This document shows, in pieces, positions 25,751 to 34,560 of a stretch of DNA of 64,000 nucleotides. A program made the translations under genes and the position numbers. The DNA is from Nonomuraea thailandensis (GTDB taxonomy: Bacteria; Actinomycetota; Actinomycetes; Streptosporangiales; Streptosporangiaceae): the NCBI RefSeq assembly GCF_024172165.1, contig NZ_JAMZEB010000002.1, positions 5,291,501-5,355,500 on the forward strand. Direction: 5' to 3'. The stretch's first letter is position 1. Every line of letters begins with the position of its first letter. The notes under the pieces were generated by a model, which was given only the letters and a program-made list of their open reading frames with translations, ran no database searches and was not told the DNA's origin.

Positions 25751-25849
25751 CGCTGTGCCGGGGCCCGTTCGCCCCGAGGCTCCACACCCCGGTGCGGCGC
25801 TGGGGCCGGGCCTGCCCGGCGGGAGGCCCCTACACCCCGGTGCGGCGCT
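25741..25849. repeat. Degenerate tandem repeat, 47-48 bp period
   Basis: The 14-mer cccggtgcggcgct occurs at 25741-25754, 25788-25801 and 25836-25849, with partly similar sequence between copies. The first copy forms part of the terminator stem and the last overlaps the 3' end of the small membrane-protein gene. Confidence 0.65.
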
Positions 25850-26186
25850 CGATCGGCTGCCGGTGCAGGCGGTAGCCGCGCAGGGCGCCGCCGCCCCGCC
25901 TCGCCTCCCTGGGCTGCGCGCCGCCGAGCAGGAAGCGGCGGCGCACCCGGGGCTCGCCGCCGCTCAGCTCCGCCCGCCGCCGCTCGGGCACCGTCTCCCC
26001 GCTGAGCTTCAGCTCGAGCCGGGGCTCCCGCCGGGCCAGCCGCCTCCAGATCCTCCTCCACTGGGTCATCGAGGCGGCCATCGCCAGCAGGGTGATCATC
26101 GCGACGGCCGAGACGAGCAGCACCGCCAGGACGATGAGGAGCAGGACGACTGCCAGGGATCCGATCGCGCCGAGCACTGTCATCAT
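25830..26186 (-). CDS. Small single-span membrane protein, unknown function
   Basis: 118 residues: a hydrophobic N-terminal segment of about 30 residues (LAVVLLLIVLAVLLVSAVAM) followed by an Arg-rich cytoplasmic tail (WRRIWRRLARREP). Start ATGATG at 26183-26186 lacks a ribosome site. The Arg-rich C-terminus is partly encoded by the 47-bp repeat, so its real end is less certain. No family recognised; downstream of and co-oriented with ppx. Confidence 0.5.
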   Translation of the reverse strand: MMTVLGAIGSLAVVLLLIVLAVLLVSAVAMITLLAMAASMTQWRRIWRRLARREPRLELKLSGETVPERRRAELSGGEPRVRRRFLLGGAQPREARRGGGALRGYRLHRQPIERRTGV

Positions 26187-26255
26187 TCGGCGGAAAATGC
26201 CCGCCCACCAGCGCTTTATGCCAATGAATGGGGATATATCGACCTTACTTTGACT

Positions 26256-27218
26256 CTATTGGTCTGACCCGCCGTTGAGCTGGTCCAACCGTCCCGGCAG
26301 GAGGTCGAGCCGGCGCAGTATCACGCCCTCGCGCAGCGCCCACGGGCACACCTCGAGCCGGTCCACCTCGAACAGGTCCATGGCCGCGTCGGCGACCAGC
26401 GCCCCCGCCGCGAGCTGCGCCGCCCGCCCCTCGGACACGCCGGAGAGCTGCGCCCGCTCGGCCGACTTCATGGAGGTGAGCTTGGCGGCCCAGTCGGCCA
26501 TGTCCTGGCGCGACAGCGAGCGCGAGACGTACGGGCCCTCGTTGGAGGGCGCCGCCCCGGCGATCCTGGCGAGCTGCTTGAACGTCTTGGACGTGGCCAC
26601 GGCGCGGTTGGGCTCGCCGAACCTGACGACGTCGCCGACCGTGCGGGCGATCTCGGTGCGTACGTGCTTGCGCAGCTTGCGCACCTCGTCCGCCGCGGGC
26701 GGGTCACCGGTGAACCAGTCGCGCGTCAGCCGTCCCGCGCCCAGCGGCAGCGACACGGCCACGTCGGGCTCCTCGTCCACCCCCGCGGCGATCTCCAGCG
26801 AGCCGCCGCCGATGTCGAAGGCCAGCAGCCGCCCCGACGACCAGCCGAACCACCGCCGCACGGCCAGGAACGTCAGCCTGGCCTCGTCGCGCCCCGACAG
26901 GACCGCGATGTGCACGCCGCAGCGCTTGTCGATCTCGGCGAGCACCTGCTCGCCGTTGGCCGCCTCGCGCACGGCCGAGGTGGCGAAGGCCAGCAGGTCC
27001 TCCACCCCCTTGTCCTCGGCGAGGTGCACGGCCTCCTCGACGAAGCTGCCGAGCCGCTCGATGCCCTCCCTGCCGAGCTTCTGGTCCTTGTCGAGGTGCT
27101 CGGTCAGGCGCAGGTCGACCTTGTGGGAGTAGGCAGGCATGGGCCGGGCGCCGCGATGGGCGTCGACGACCAGTAAATGGACGGTGTTCGAGCCGATGTC
27201 CAGCACGCCGAGTCGCAT
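26256..27218 (-). CDS. ppx: Ppx/GppA-family exopolyphosphatase
   Basis: 320 residues of the ASKHA-fold exopolyphosphatase/pppGpp phosphohydrolase family, in the short two-domain form common in actinobacteria. The phosphate-binding loops are VLDIGSNTVHLLV at the N-terminus and AFDIGGGSLEIAAG near residue 140; TSAVREAANGE supplies the conserved catalytic Glu region. It removes terminal phosphate from polyphosphate or pppGpp. No HD domain is attached. The start at 27218 places the motif seven residues in, as expected. Confidence 0.92.
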   Translation of the reverse strand: MRLGVLDIGSNTVHLLVVDAHRGARPMPAYSHKVDLRLTEHLDKDQKLGREGIERLGSFVEEAVHLAEDKGVEDLLAFATSAVREAANGEQVLAEIDKRCGVHIAVLSGRDEARLTFLAVRRWFGWSSGRLLAFDIGGGSLEIAAGVDEEPDVAVSLPLGAGRLTRDWFTGDPPAADEVRKLRKHVRTEIARTVGDVVRFGEPNRAVATSKTFKQLARIAGAAPSNEGPYVSRSLSRQDMADWAAKLTSMKSAERAQLSGVSEGRAAQLAAGALVADAAMDLFEVDRLEVCPWALREGVILRRLDLLPGRLDQLNGGSDQ

Positions 27219-27526
27219 GACAGAAAGCTACCGGTCTGCGGCTTTTACGGCGAAACTGAGTTGAATGTGGCCGAGGGCGACGGGCACGGGATCCTCCAAC
27301 GTGACGGACGAGGTGACTGAGTGCTCACGCAGGAGCGTGCCCCAGCGGGGCGATCGGGCGCCGCCGGGCGCTCCATGGGCGGCCGGGGCGTGACGGCTCC
27401 CCGGGCCGGAGCGGGCAGGGCGGGCGTGGTGGCCGGCGCCCCGGGTGTCACCCCGGCCGGGCGCGTGATCGTGGCCATGTTCCAGGGACTACCCTTCCTT
27501 GGTGTCGTGACACTTTGGGGGGATCG
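27219..27526. other. Intergenic region, no convincing gene
   Basis: 308 bases between divergent ppx and FGE genes. A 69-codon GTG frame (27321-27530) has Ala/Gly/Arg composition and overlaps the FGE start, so I do not call it. An inverted-repeat-rich stretch (27380-27470) could be structural. No clear -10/-35 pair was identified. Confidence 0.5.
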
Positions 27527-28447
27527 TTGAGCGCTTGTTGTGGCCCGAGCCGCGACTCAGCCGCCGGGCAGGTCAAGGAGGCCGTCGAGCTCGTCGCGCG
27601 GCGTCCCGCGCCCGGCGGGCCGCCGCGGGGCATGGTGCGCATTCCCGGGGGGACGTTCCTCATGGGCGGCGACGACCCCGACGGGCGCCCGGAGGACGGC
27701 GAGGGGCCGGTGCGCGAGGTGCGGGTCGACCCGTTCTGGATCGATCCCGCGTGCGTGACGAACGCGCAGTTCGCCACGTTCGTCAAGGAGACCGGGTACG
27801 TCACCGAGGCCGAGCGGATCGGCTGGTCGTTCGTGTTCCGCCAGTTCGCCGCGGCCGGCGTCATGGAGGCCACGGTGCCGGGCGCCCCCTGGTGGGCGGG
27901 CGTCGAGGGGGCCACCTGGCGCTCCCCCGAGGGCGCCGGCTCGACGGTCGGCGACCGGCAGAACCACCCCGTCGTGCACGTCTCGTGGAACGACGCCGCC
28001 GCGTACGCCGCGTGGGCCGGCAAGCGGCTGCCCACCGAGGCGGAGTGGGAGATGGCGGCCAGGGGCGGGCTGGAGCGCAGGCGTTATCCGTGGGGCGACG
28101 AGCTGGCGCCCAAGGGGCGGCAGCGGTGCAACATCTGGCAGGGCCGCTTCCCGACGGCGCCGAGCAAGGGGACGATGCCGGTCAAGTCGTTCCAGCCGAA
28201 CGGCTACGGGCTCTACAACGTCTCGGGCAACGTGTGGGAGTGGACCGCCGACTGGTGGGGCGTGGAGTGGGAGCCGTTGGCCGACAACCCGGCCGGTCCG
28301 GCCGAGGGCACGGCCAAGGTGATCCGCGGCGGGTCGTACATGTGCCACGACTCCTACTGCAACCGCTACCGGGTGGCCGCGCGCACCTCGAACACGCCCG
28401 ACTCCTCGACCGGGCACACCGGGTTCCGCTGCGCGGCCCTAGTCTGA
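27527..28447 (+). CDS. Formylglycine-generating enzyme
   Basis: About 306 residues. The FGE-sulfatase domain is complete: GTFLMGGDDPDG, VTNAQFATFVKETGY, RLPTEAEWEMAARGG, NVWEWTADWW, and the catalytic pair in GSYMCHDSYCNRYR, matching the two cysteines that bind copper and oxidise a sulfatase Cys. It should therefore be an active maturase. No sulfatase gene lies in this window. TTG at 27527 is chosen as start because GGGGGGA precedes it; TTG at 27515 is an alternative. The N-terminal SACCGPSRD pair of cysteines is notable. Confidence 0.88.
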   Translation: MSACCGPSRDSAAGQVKEAVELVARRPAPGGPPRGMVRIPGGTFLMGGDDPDGRPEDGEGPVREVRVDPFWIDPACVTNAQFATFVKETGYVTEAERIGWSFVFRQFAAAGVMEATVPGAPWWAGVEGATWRSPEGAGSTVGDRQNHPVVHVSWNDAAAYAAWAGKRLPTEAEWEMAARGGLERRRYPWGDELAPKGRQRCNIWQGRFPTAPSKGTMPVKSFQPNGYGLYNVSGNVWEWTADWWGVEWEPLADNPAGPAEGTAKVIRGGSYMCHDSYCNRYRVAARTSNTPDSSTGHTGFRCAALV

Positions 28448-28451
28448 TCGC

Positions 28452-29582
28452 ATGTCACGAACCCTGCGACTGTTGATCACCGGCGGCGGCACCGGTGGTC
28501 ACACCTATCCGGCTCTGACGACCCTGTCGGCCGTCCAGCGACGTCAGGTGCCGCACGACGTGCTCTGGGTGGGCACCGCCAACGGCCTGGAGGCGCGGAT
28601 CACCGCCGAGCACGGCATCCCGTTCAAGGCGATCACCACGGGCAAGCTGCGCCGCCGTCCGAACCTCAAGGAGCTGGGCACCAACATCGCCGACGTGTTC
28701 CGCATCCCCGTCGGGGTGCTGCAGGCGATCGGGCACGCGGCGCGCTACCTGCCCGACGTGGTGCTGTCGACGGGGGGTTACGTGGCGGTGCCCATCGGCG
28801 TGGCGGCCAAGATCATCCGTCGGCCGCTGGTGATGCACGAGCAGACCACGGTCGTGGGGCTGGCCAACCGCATCCTGGCCAGGCTGGCGACCAGGATCGC
28901 GCTGTCGCACGAGTCGTCGCTGCAGTACCTGCCCGCCTCGGCCCGGTCGAAGGCCGTGGTGACGGGCAACCCGATCAGGCCCGAGCTGCTGCAGGGCAAC
29001 CGGGCGGCGGCCTACGACCTGTTCGGGCTGACGTTCGAGGTGCCGCTGATCTACGTGACCGGCGGCGCGCAGGGCAGCAAGCAGATCAACACGCTGATCG
29101 CGGAGGTCCTGCCGCGGCTGCTGCCGCACGCGCAGATCGTCCACCAGTGCGGGCCCGCGTGGATCGACCAGATGCGGGCCGTGGCGCTGCCGCCGGAGCT
29201 GGCCGACCGCTACCACCCGGTGCCGTACGTGGGCGGGGAGCTGGCCGACCTGTTCGCCGCGGCGGACGTGGTGATCTCGCGCAGCGGCGCGGGCACGGTG
29301 TCGGAGCTGACCGCGATCGGCAAGCCGTCGGTGCTGATCCCGCTCATCCCGACCGGCGGCGACGAGCAGCGCAAGAACGCCGGCTACCTGGCCTCGGCGG
29401 GCGCGGCGCGGGCGCTGCTGGAGCCGCACCCCACGGCCGAGATGCTGCTGGCCGAGCTGATGCCGATGCTGGCCGACCCCGGGCTGCGGCAGGCGATGGG
29501 GCACGCGGCGGCCAAGCTGGGCCGCGTGGACGCCGCCGACGCCCTGTGCGACGTGCTGCTGCAGGCCGCCCACCACGCCTGA
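28452..29582 (+). CDS. murG: MurG-like UDP-GlcNAc transferase
   Basis: 376 residues of GT28/MurG type. The N-terminal glycine loop is ITGGGTGGHTYPA, the middle has STGGYVAVPIGVAA and HEQTTVVGLANRIL, and the donor-binding half has VTGGAQGSKQIN and SRSGAGTVSELTAIGKP. MurG adds GlcNAc to lipid I at the inner membrane face. It is outside any division/cell-wall cluster, so it may be a second copy; four bases separate it from the FGE gene. Both domains look intact. Confidence 0.88.
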   Translation: MSRTLRLLITGGGTGGHTYPALTTLSAVQRRQVPHDVLWVGTANGLEARITAEHGIPFKAITTGKLRRRPNLKELGTNIADVFRIPVGVLQAIGHAARYLPDVVLSTGGYVAVPIGVAAKIIRRPLVMHEQTTVVGLANRILARLATRIALSHESSLQYLPASARSKAVVTGNPIRPELLQGNRAAAYDLFGLTFEVPLIYVTGGAQGSKQINTLIAEVLPRLLPHAQIVHQCGPAWIDQMRAVALPPELADRYHPVPYVGGELADLFAAADVVISRSGAGTVSELTAIGKPSVLIPLIPTGGDEQRKNAGYLASAGAARALLEPHPTAEMLLAELMPMLADPGLRQAMGHAAAKLGRVDAADALCDVLLQAAHHA

Positions 29583-29614
29583 CGACCGTCCGCCGCCTGC
29601 GGCCCTGGTCCTCC

Positions 29615-29676
29615 CAGGGCTCCAGGTGGCGGGACACCTCCTGCGGCCCCGGACGCTTCAGGGCTCCAGGTGGCGG
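29615..29676. repeat. 44-bp offset duplication of the 3' end of the downstream helical-protein gene
   Basis: The 18-mer cagggctccaggtggcgg at 29615-29632 recurs at 29659-29676, and the following ten bases are nearly the same. On the minus strand this repeats the C-terminal FRHLEP codons after the stop, a likely duplication scar. Confidence 0.8.
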
Positions 29677-30542
29677 AACGCCTCCTGGGCCGAGCTGACG
29701 CTGCGCCGCAGCGCCTGCTCCAGGCGGTCGGCGTCGGCGGCCAGGCGCTCCAGCTCCGGCACGGCGAACGCGTCGGCCCCCGTCTCGGCGACCAGCTCCT
29801 CGTACTGGTGCACCCGGCTGCGCAGCTCCTCGATCTGGTGGTGGGCCACGTACGCGCGCTCGGCGTCGGCGACGTTGGCCGCGTAGCGTTCCAGCGCCTC
29901 GACCCGGGCCAGCACGGCGTCCTCGCTGTTGTCCAGCGCCCGCGCCAGCGGCTGGGCCACCGCCTCCACCTCGGGGGTGAGCCCCTGCGAGACGGTCTCC
30001 CTGTGCTTGGCGCGCAGCGCGGACAGCTTGGCCAGCAGCCGGGCGATCTCCCACTCCTGGGCGGGCAGCATCACCGCGTTGCGCACGTCGTCGAGCAGGC
30101 CCTCGGTGTTGACCCGGGAGCGCGTGACGGCGGCGATGGCGTGCTGGGCGCGGGCCAGGAGCCTGGCCGAGGACTCGTCGAGGTCGTCGGTGAGCACGTA
30201 GCGGCCCTCGTACCAGCGCAGTTGCTCGTAGACCTCCCGCTCGTAGGCGTCGTCGTCCTCCTCGGGGACGTCGTTGCGCACGAACAGCACGATCATCAGC
30301 GGGATGCCGAACAGCACCAGCATCAGTAACCCGAGGCCGCGGACGAACGAGCCGAAGCCCAGCAGCAGGCCGAAGAGGACCGCTCCGCCGAACCCCGCCA
30401 TCATGCGGTGGTGGGTGCTGGAGACCGGCCGTCGTGGCCGGGGTGTCCAGCCCTGGCGCATCTTGATCAGGACCTGACGGCTCTCCCTGAGAAGCCGGGC
30501 GTCGTCGGGTGGTACTTCGGGGTCTACTACCACATCCGCCAC
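29658..30542 (-). CDS. Membrane-anchored helical protein, paralogue A
   Basis: 294 residues, no family recognised. Layout: N-terminal VVVDPEVPPDDARLLRESRQ, two membrane segments (about residues 47-90), an acidic hinge (EEDDDAYEREVYEQL), then a long helical C-terminal domain with NAVMLPAQEWEIARLLAKLS and repeated EA/LE heptads ending FRHLEP. Cytoplasmic coiled coil tethered to the membrane is the simplest reading. GTG start; carries a TTA codon (30327-30329). Last of three co-directional paralogues. Confidence 0.8.
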   Translation of the reverse strand: MADVVVDPEVPPDDARLLRESRQVLIKMRQGWTPRPRRPVSSTHHRMMAGFGGAVLFGLLLGFGSFVRGLGLLMLVLFGIPLMIVLFVRNDVPEEDDDAYEREVYEQLRWYEGRYVLTDDLDESSARLLARAQHAIAAVTRSRVNTEGLLDDVRNAVMLPAQEWEIARLLAKLSALRAKHRETVSQGLTPEVEAVAQPLARALDNSEDAVLARVEALERYAANVADAERAYVAHHQIEELRSRVHQYEELVAETGADAFAVPELERLAADADRLEQALRRSVSSAQEAFRHLEP

Positions 30543-30563
30543 GAATCCGGATCCTAAGCGAAG

Positions 30564-31472
30564 TCAGCTACTTAGGTGGCGAAAAGCCTCATGCGCCGAG
30601 CTGACGCTGTCGCGCAGCGCCTGCTCGAGGCGGTCGGCGTCGTCCGACAGCCGGCTCAGCTCCGGCACCGCCGAGCCGTCCGCGCCCGACTCCGCCAGCA
30701 GTTCCTCGTAGCGGGGCAGCCTGGCGCTCAGACGCTCGATCTGGTTCCTGGCGCGGTAGGCGCGCTCGGCGTCGCTCACGTGACCCGCGTACCGTTCCAG
30801 GGCCTCGACGCGGGCCAGCACGGCCTCCTGGCTGCTGTCGAGCGCGCGGGCGAGGGGCTCGGCCACGGCGGCCACCTCGGGGGTGACGCCCTCGGAGACC
30901 ACCTCCTGGTGCTCGGCGCGCAGGTCCGACAGCTTGGCCAGCAGCCGGGCGATCTCCCACTCCTGGGCGGGCAGCATCACCGCGTTGCGGGCGCCGTCGA
31001 GCAGCCCTTCGGCGTTGACGGTGGAGTCCATCACCTGGTCGACGGCGACCTGCGCGCGGGCCATGAGCCCCCTGGCGGGGTCGTCGAGCCGGTCGCGGAC
31101 GACGTAGCGGCCCTCGTGGCGGCGAGCGGTCTCGTACACCTCGCGCTCCCGGGCGTGCCGCCGCTCCACCTCGGCGTCGGGCCTGGGCCGCAGCAGGACG
31201 CTGACCATCAGCAGCGCCGACCCGGTCATGATCACCACGAAGGGCGTGTAGCGTTCGGCGACGAACAGCGCCAGCCCGTACACCGCCGCCGCCAGGGCCG
31301 TCACGGCGGCCGCCAGCCTGGCCGCGGCGCTCACCACCGGGGAGCGCCCCCGGTGCGGGGGCACCCAGCCCGAGTGGATGCGCAGGAGGAGTTTGCGGTT
31401 GTCACGAAGGAGGGCCGCGACGTCGCCGGGCACCGCGGGATCGACTATCACCTTCGCATGACGTCCGGGCAC
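30564..31472 (-). CDS. Membrane-anchored helical protein, paralogue B
   Basis: 302 residues. Same architecture as its neighbours: KVIVDPAVPGDVAALLRDNR at the N-terminus, two hydrophobic segments around residues 50-90, and a helical domain with the near-identical block NAVMLPAQEWEIARLLAKLS. It ends AHEAFRHLSS. GTG start, 21-base gap to paralogue A and 34 bases after paralogue C, so the three are one operon. Divergence between copies is greatest in the membrane segments. Confidence 0.8.
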   Translation of the reverse strand: MPGRHAKVIVDPAVPGDVAALLRDNRKLLLRIHSGWVPPHRGRSPVVSAAARLAAAVTALAAAVYGLALFVAERYTPFVVIMTGSALLMVSVLLRPRPDAEVERRHAREREVYETARRHEGRYVVRDRLDDPARGLMARAQVAVDQVMDSTVNAEGLLDGARNAVMLPAQEWEIARLLAKLSDLRAEHQEVVSEGVTPEVAAVAEPLARALDSSQEAVLARVEALERYAGHVSDAERAYRARNQIERLSARLPRYEELLAESGADGSAVPELSRLSDDADRLEQALRDSVSSAHEAFRHLSS

Positions 31473-31506
31473 CTTATCGATCCTCAGTAACGTTCTGTCC
31501 GATGGG

Positions 31507-32409
31507 TCAGCTCTCCAGGTATCGGAACGCCTCGTGGGCGGACTCGACGCTGCGGCGTAAGGTGCGCTCCAGCACGTCGGCGTCCTCGGCCAGCCGCTCG
31601 ATCTCGGCCACGCCGAGCCGGTCGGCGCCCGCCTCGGCGAGCAGCTCCTCGTAACGCGGCAGGCGGGCGCGCAGCTCCTCGATCTGGCCGCGGGCGTGGT
31701 AGGCGCGCTCGGCCTCGGCGACGTGACCGGCGTAACGTTCCAGCGCCTCGACGCGGGCGACCACGGCGGCCTCGCTGTTGACCAGGGCCCGTTCGAGCGG
31801 CTCGATCACCGCGGCCACCTCGGGCGCGATGCCCCTGGCCAGCAGCTCGCGGTGCTCCAGGCGCAGCGCCGACAGCTTGGCCAGCAGCCGGGCGATCTCC
31901 CACTCCTGGGCGGGCAGCATCACCGCGTTGCGGGCGTCGTCGAGCAGGCCCTCGGCGTTGACGTGCGAGCGCAGCACCGACCCGATGGCGCGCTGCGCCC
32001 TGGCCAGGACGAGCCTGGCGTCGTGGTCGAAGTCCTCGGGGAGCAGGTAGCGGCCGTCGTACCAGCGGGCCTGCTCGTACACGCCGCGGTCCTGCGGCCG
32101 CTCGTCCTCGGGGGTCTCGTTCATGGACGCGATCTTCACCAGGACGATGAAGACGTACGTGCCGAGCAGGACGAACCCGGCCGCCGTGGCCTGCGAGGCC
32201 AGCAGGACGGCCATCAGCGCGATCACCAGCGGGGTGGCGGCCAGCAGCAGCGCGCTGGAAGGGCTGCGGCGGCGCCCCGGCGACGCGGACGCGGGGGGCC
32301 GCCATCCGGCTCTCACCCTGGACAGTAAGGGGGCGTTGGCGCGTAACAGACCGGCCACTTCGCGTGGCACCTGCGGATCTACTACCACACCCACGTTCTG
32401 TCCTGGCAC
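31507..32409 (-). CDS. Membrane-anchored helical protein, paralogue C
   Basis: 300 residues, first gene of the three. Begins GVVVDPQVPREVAGLLRANA, has two membrane segments around residues 45-85, then the shared block NAVMLPAQEWEIARLLAKLS and the ending HEAFRYLES. GTG start. It contains three TTA leucine codons (31558-31560, 32326-32328, 32344-32346), unusual at this GC level. No enzymatic motif. The conserved block in all three suggests a common binding partner. Confidence 0.8.
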   Translation of the reverse strand: MPGQNVGVVVDPQVPREVAGLLRANAPLLSRVRAGWRPPASASPGRRRSPSSALLLAATPLVIALMAVLLASQATAAGFVLLGTYVFIVLVKIASMNETPEDERPQDRGVYEQARWYDGRYLLPEDFDHDARLVLARAQRAIGSVLRSHVNAEGLLDDARNAVMLPAQEWEIARLLAKLSALRLEHRELLARGIAPEVAAVIEPLERALVNSEAAVVARVEALERYAGHVAEAERAYHARGQIEELRARLPRYEELLAEAGADRLGVAEIERLAEDADVLERTLRRSVESAHEAFRYLES

Positions 32410-32442
32410 CCTGGCGCCCCCAACGCTCGTGATGTCTGGATA

Positions 32443-34560
32443 TTACGTACGATTACGCCTCGATGTCAGCCTCCGAAAGGTCAGTTCAGGGAACCACCAG
32501 TTGCGATCACCGATCACCTCCATGGCGGCGGGCACCAGGACCAGGCGCACCACAGTGGCGTCCACCAGCACCGCGACCGCCAGCCCGACGCCCATGACCT
32601 GCAGCGCGCGATCGTCGAACGCGCCGAACGCGGCGAACACGCAGAACATGATCGTGGCCGCGGCGGTGATGACCCGCGCCGTCTCGGCGAGCCCGGCGGC
32701 GACCGCGCGGGTGTTGTCACGGTCCCTCAGGTACTCCTCCCTCACACGGGACAGCAGGAACACCTCGTAGTCCATCGACAGGCCGAACGTGATCGTGAAC
32801 AGCATCACCGGCACCCACGCGTCGATCGGCCCGCCGGTGCCCCGGCCCAGCACGTCGAGCTGGAAGACGGCCACGACCACGCCGTAGGCCGCGCCGACGG
32901 ACAGCAGATTCACCACGATCGCCTTGAGGGGGATGACCAGGCTCCTGAACACGGGCACGAGCAGCGCGAACGCGGCCAGCAGCACCAGGCCCACCACCCA
33001 GGGGAGGCGGCCGGCGGTGTGCCGGGCGTAGTCGAGGGCGGCGGCGGTGGAGCCGGTCACGAGCACCGGCTCGGGGAGGGCGGCGCGCAGGCGGTGGATG
33101 AGGTCGTCCGTGCGCTCGTCCTGAGGGCCGGTTCGGGGGATCACCACGGCCGTCCGCCCGCCGGCGGGGAAGGCCCGCGCGACGCCCTGCGTGCGGGCGG
33201 CCTGCGCGATCGCCCCGCCCAGGTCCTCGCTCCCGGGGCGGGCCACCAGGATCAGGGGGCCTGTCACGCCGGGGCCGAACCCCTGGGCGAGCAGGTCGTG
33301 GGCGCGGCGCGTGGTGTCGGTCGCCGGCCGGTTGCCCGCGTCGGACCAGCCGACCCGCAACTGCGTCGCGGGCACGGCCAGCGCCACCAGCGCGACCAGC
33401 GCCGCCGCCCCCGCCTGCCAGGGCCGGCGCTGCACGACGCGGCTCCACCGGTACGACAGCGGCACCCCGCCCTTCCGCCTCGGCAGCGCGAACCTGTCGA
33501 TCCTCCTGCCGATGATCCGCAGCAGGGCGGGCAGGAGGGTGAGGGCGGCGAACATCACCATCAGCACCCCGCACCCGGCGGCCAGCGCCACCCCGCCGCC
33601 CAGCGACGGGCCGAGGAGCAGGATCCCGGCGCCGGTGACGATCACGATGAGGCCGGCGAACAGCACGGACCTTCCGGCGGTGCGCATCGCCTCCTCGACG
33701 GCCTCCTCCACGTCCTTCGTCTCCGGCTCCTCCCCCAGCGCGGAGCGGAAGCGGGTGACGATCAGGAGGGCGTAGTCGATGCCGACGCCGAGCCCGAGCA
33801 TGATCGTCAGGTAGACCGCGAATCCGGGGCTCCCGACGACGTGGCCGAGCAGCGTGAACAGCGCGACCCCGCACGCCACCCCGATCACCCCGACGACCAG
33901 CGGCACCGCCGCCGCGATCAGCGACCGGAACGCGAACAGCAGCACCACCGCCGCGGCCACCAGCCCGACGAGCTCCGTGACGCCTCCGGGGGTGAAGCCG
34001 GCGAAGTCGTCGCCCGACAGCTCGACGGTCACGCCGGCGGGCGGGCGGAACTCCTCGCGCAGCGTCCTGAGCTCCGCCGCCGCCTCCTGGCCTGGGTGGT
34101 CGATCGGGATGGAGGCGACGGTGCCGTCCGGGGAGACGCGGCGCGCGCCGGTGTCCACGCGGACGCCGGGGACGGTGTTCATCCTGGCGATCAGAGCGAT
34201 GACGGGATCCGATGCGGATGCGCCGCCCGCCGCGGTGGCGTGGTCGCGGGCATGATCACGGGCGGGATCACTGGCGGGATCACTGGCGGGATCACTGGCG
34301 GGATCACTGGCGGGATCACTGGCGGGATCACTGGCGAGGGCGGGGGCGAGACCGGACGGGGCGGAGACGACCAGCGCGCCCGACGGCTCCGGAGCCGCGC
34401 CGCCCAGGAGCTCGGCGGCGTGCTGGCTCTCGGAGCCCGGCAGCGAGAAGCCGTCGTCGGCGGGGGCCGGCCAGGTGGCGGCGGCCGCGATGAGCGCGGC
34501 GGTCAGGGCCAGCCAGAGCAGGACGACGAGCCGGCTGTGGCGGATGCAGAAGCGAATCAT
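32443..34560 (-). CDS. MMPL/RND-family membrane transporter
   Basis: 705 residues. Two RND-like repeats, each with one membrane helix, an external domain and a helix bundle; VGIDYALLIVTRFRSAL and GLSMDYEVFLLSRVREEY carry the Asp-Tyr pairs of the proton-relay helices. Likely exports lipids or lipid-linked metabolites. The first external loop contains a (SDPA)n repeat from a 12-bp microsatellite. Start ATG at 34560. The gene follows a two-component pair with a 229-base gap that holds no other gene. Confidence 0.9.
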   Translation of the reverse strand: MIRFCIRHSRLVVLLWLALTAALIAAAATWPAPADDGFSLPGSESQHAAELLGGAAPEPSGALVVSAPSGLAPALASDPASDPASDPASDPASDPASDPARDHARDHATAAGGASASDPVIALIARMNTVPGVRVDTGARRVSPDGTVASIPIDHPGQEAAAELRTLREEFRPPAGVTVELSGDDFAGFTPGGVTELVGLVAAAVVLLFAFRSLIAAAVPLVVGVIGVACGVALFTLLGHVVGSPGFAVYLTIMLGLGVGIDYALLIVTRFRSALGEEPETKDVEEAVEEAMRTAGRSVLFAGLIVIVTGAGILLLGPSLGGGVALAAGCGVLMVMFAALTLLPALLRIIGRRIDRFALPRRKGGVPLSYRWSRVVQRRPWQAGAAALVALVALAVPATQLRVGWSDAGNRPATDTTRRAHDLLAQGFGPGVTGPLILVARPGSEDLGGAIAQAARTQGVARAFPAGGRTAVVIPRTGPQDERTDDLIHRLRAALPEPVLVTGSTAAALDYARHTAGRLPWVVGLVLLAAFALLVPVFRSLVIPLKAIVVNLLSVGAAYGVVVAVFQLDVLGRGTGGPIDAWVPVMLFTITFGLSMDYEVFLLSRVREEYLRDRDNTRAVAAGLAETARVITAAATIMFCVFAAFGAFDDRALQVMGVGLAVAVLVDATVVRLVLVPAAMEVIGDRNWWFPELTFRRLTSRRNRT
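34261..34332 (-). repeat. Six perfect 12-bp repeats in the MMPL gene
   Basis: Unit ggcgggatcact repeated six times without mismatch, encoding SDPA units in an external loop, flanked by degraded copies (ARDHARDH). In-frame whatever the copy number. Confidence 0.95.

Noticed and set aside
27321..27530. 69-residue GTG reading frame before the FGE gene
   Set aside because: Ala/Gly/Arg-only composition, weak initiation and overlap with the better-supported FGE start.
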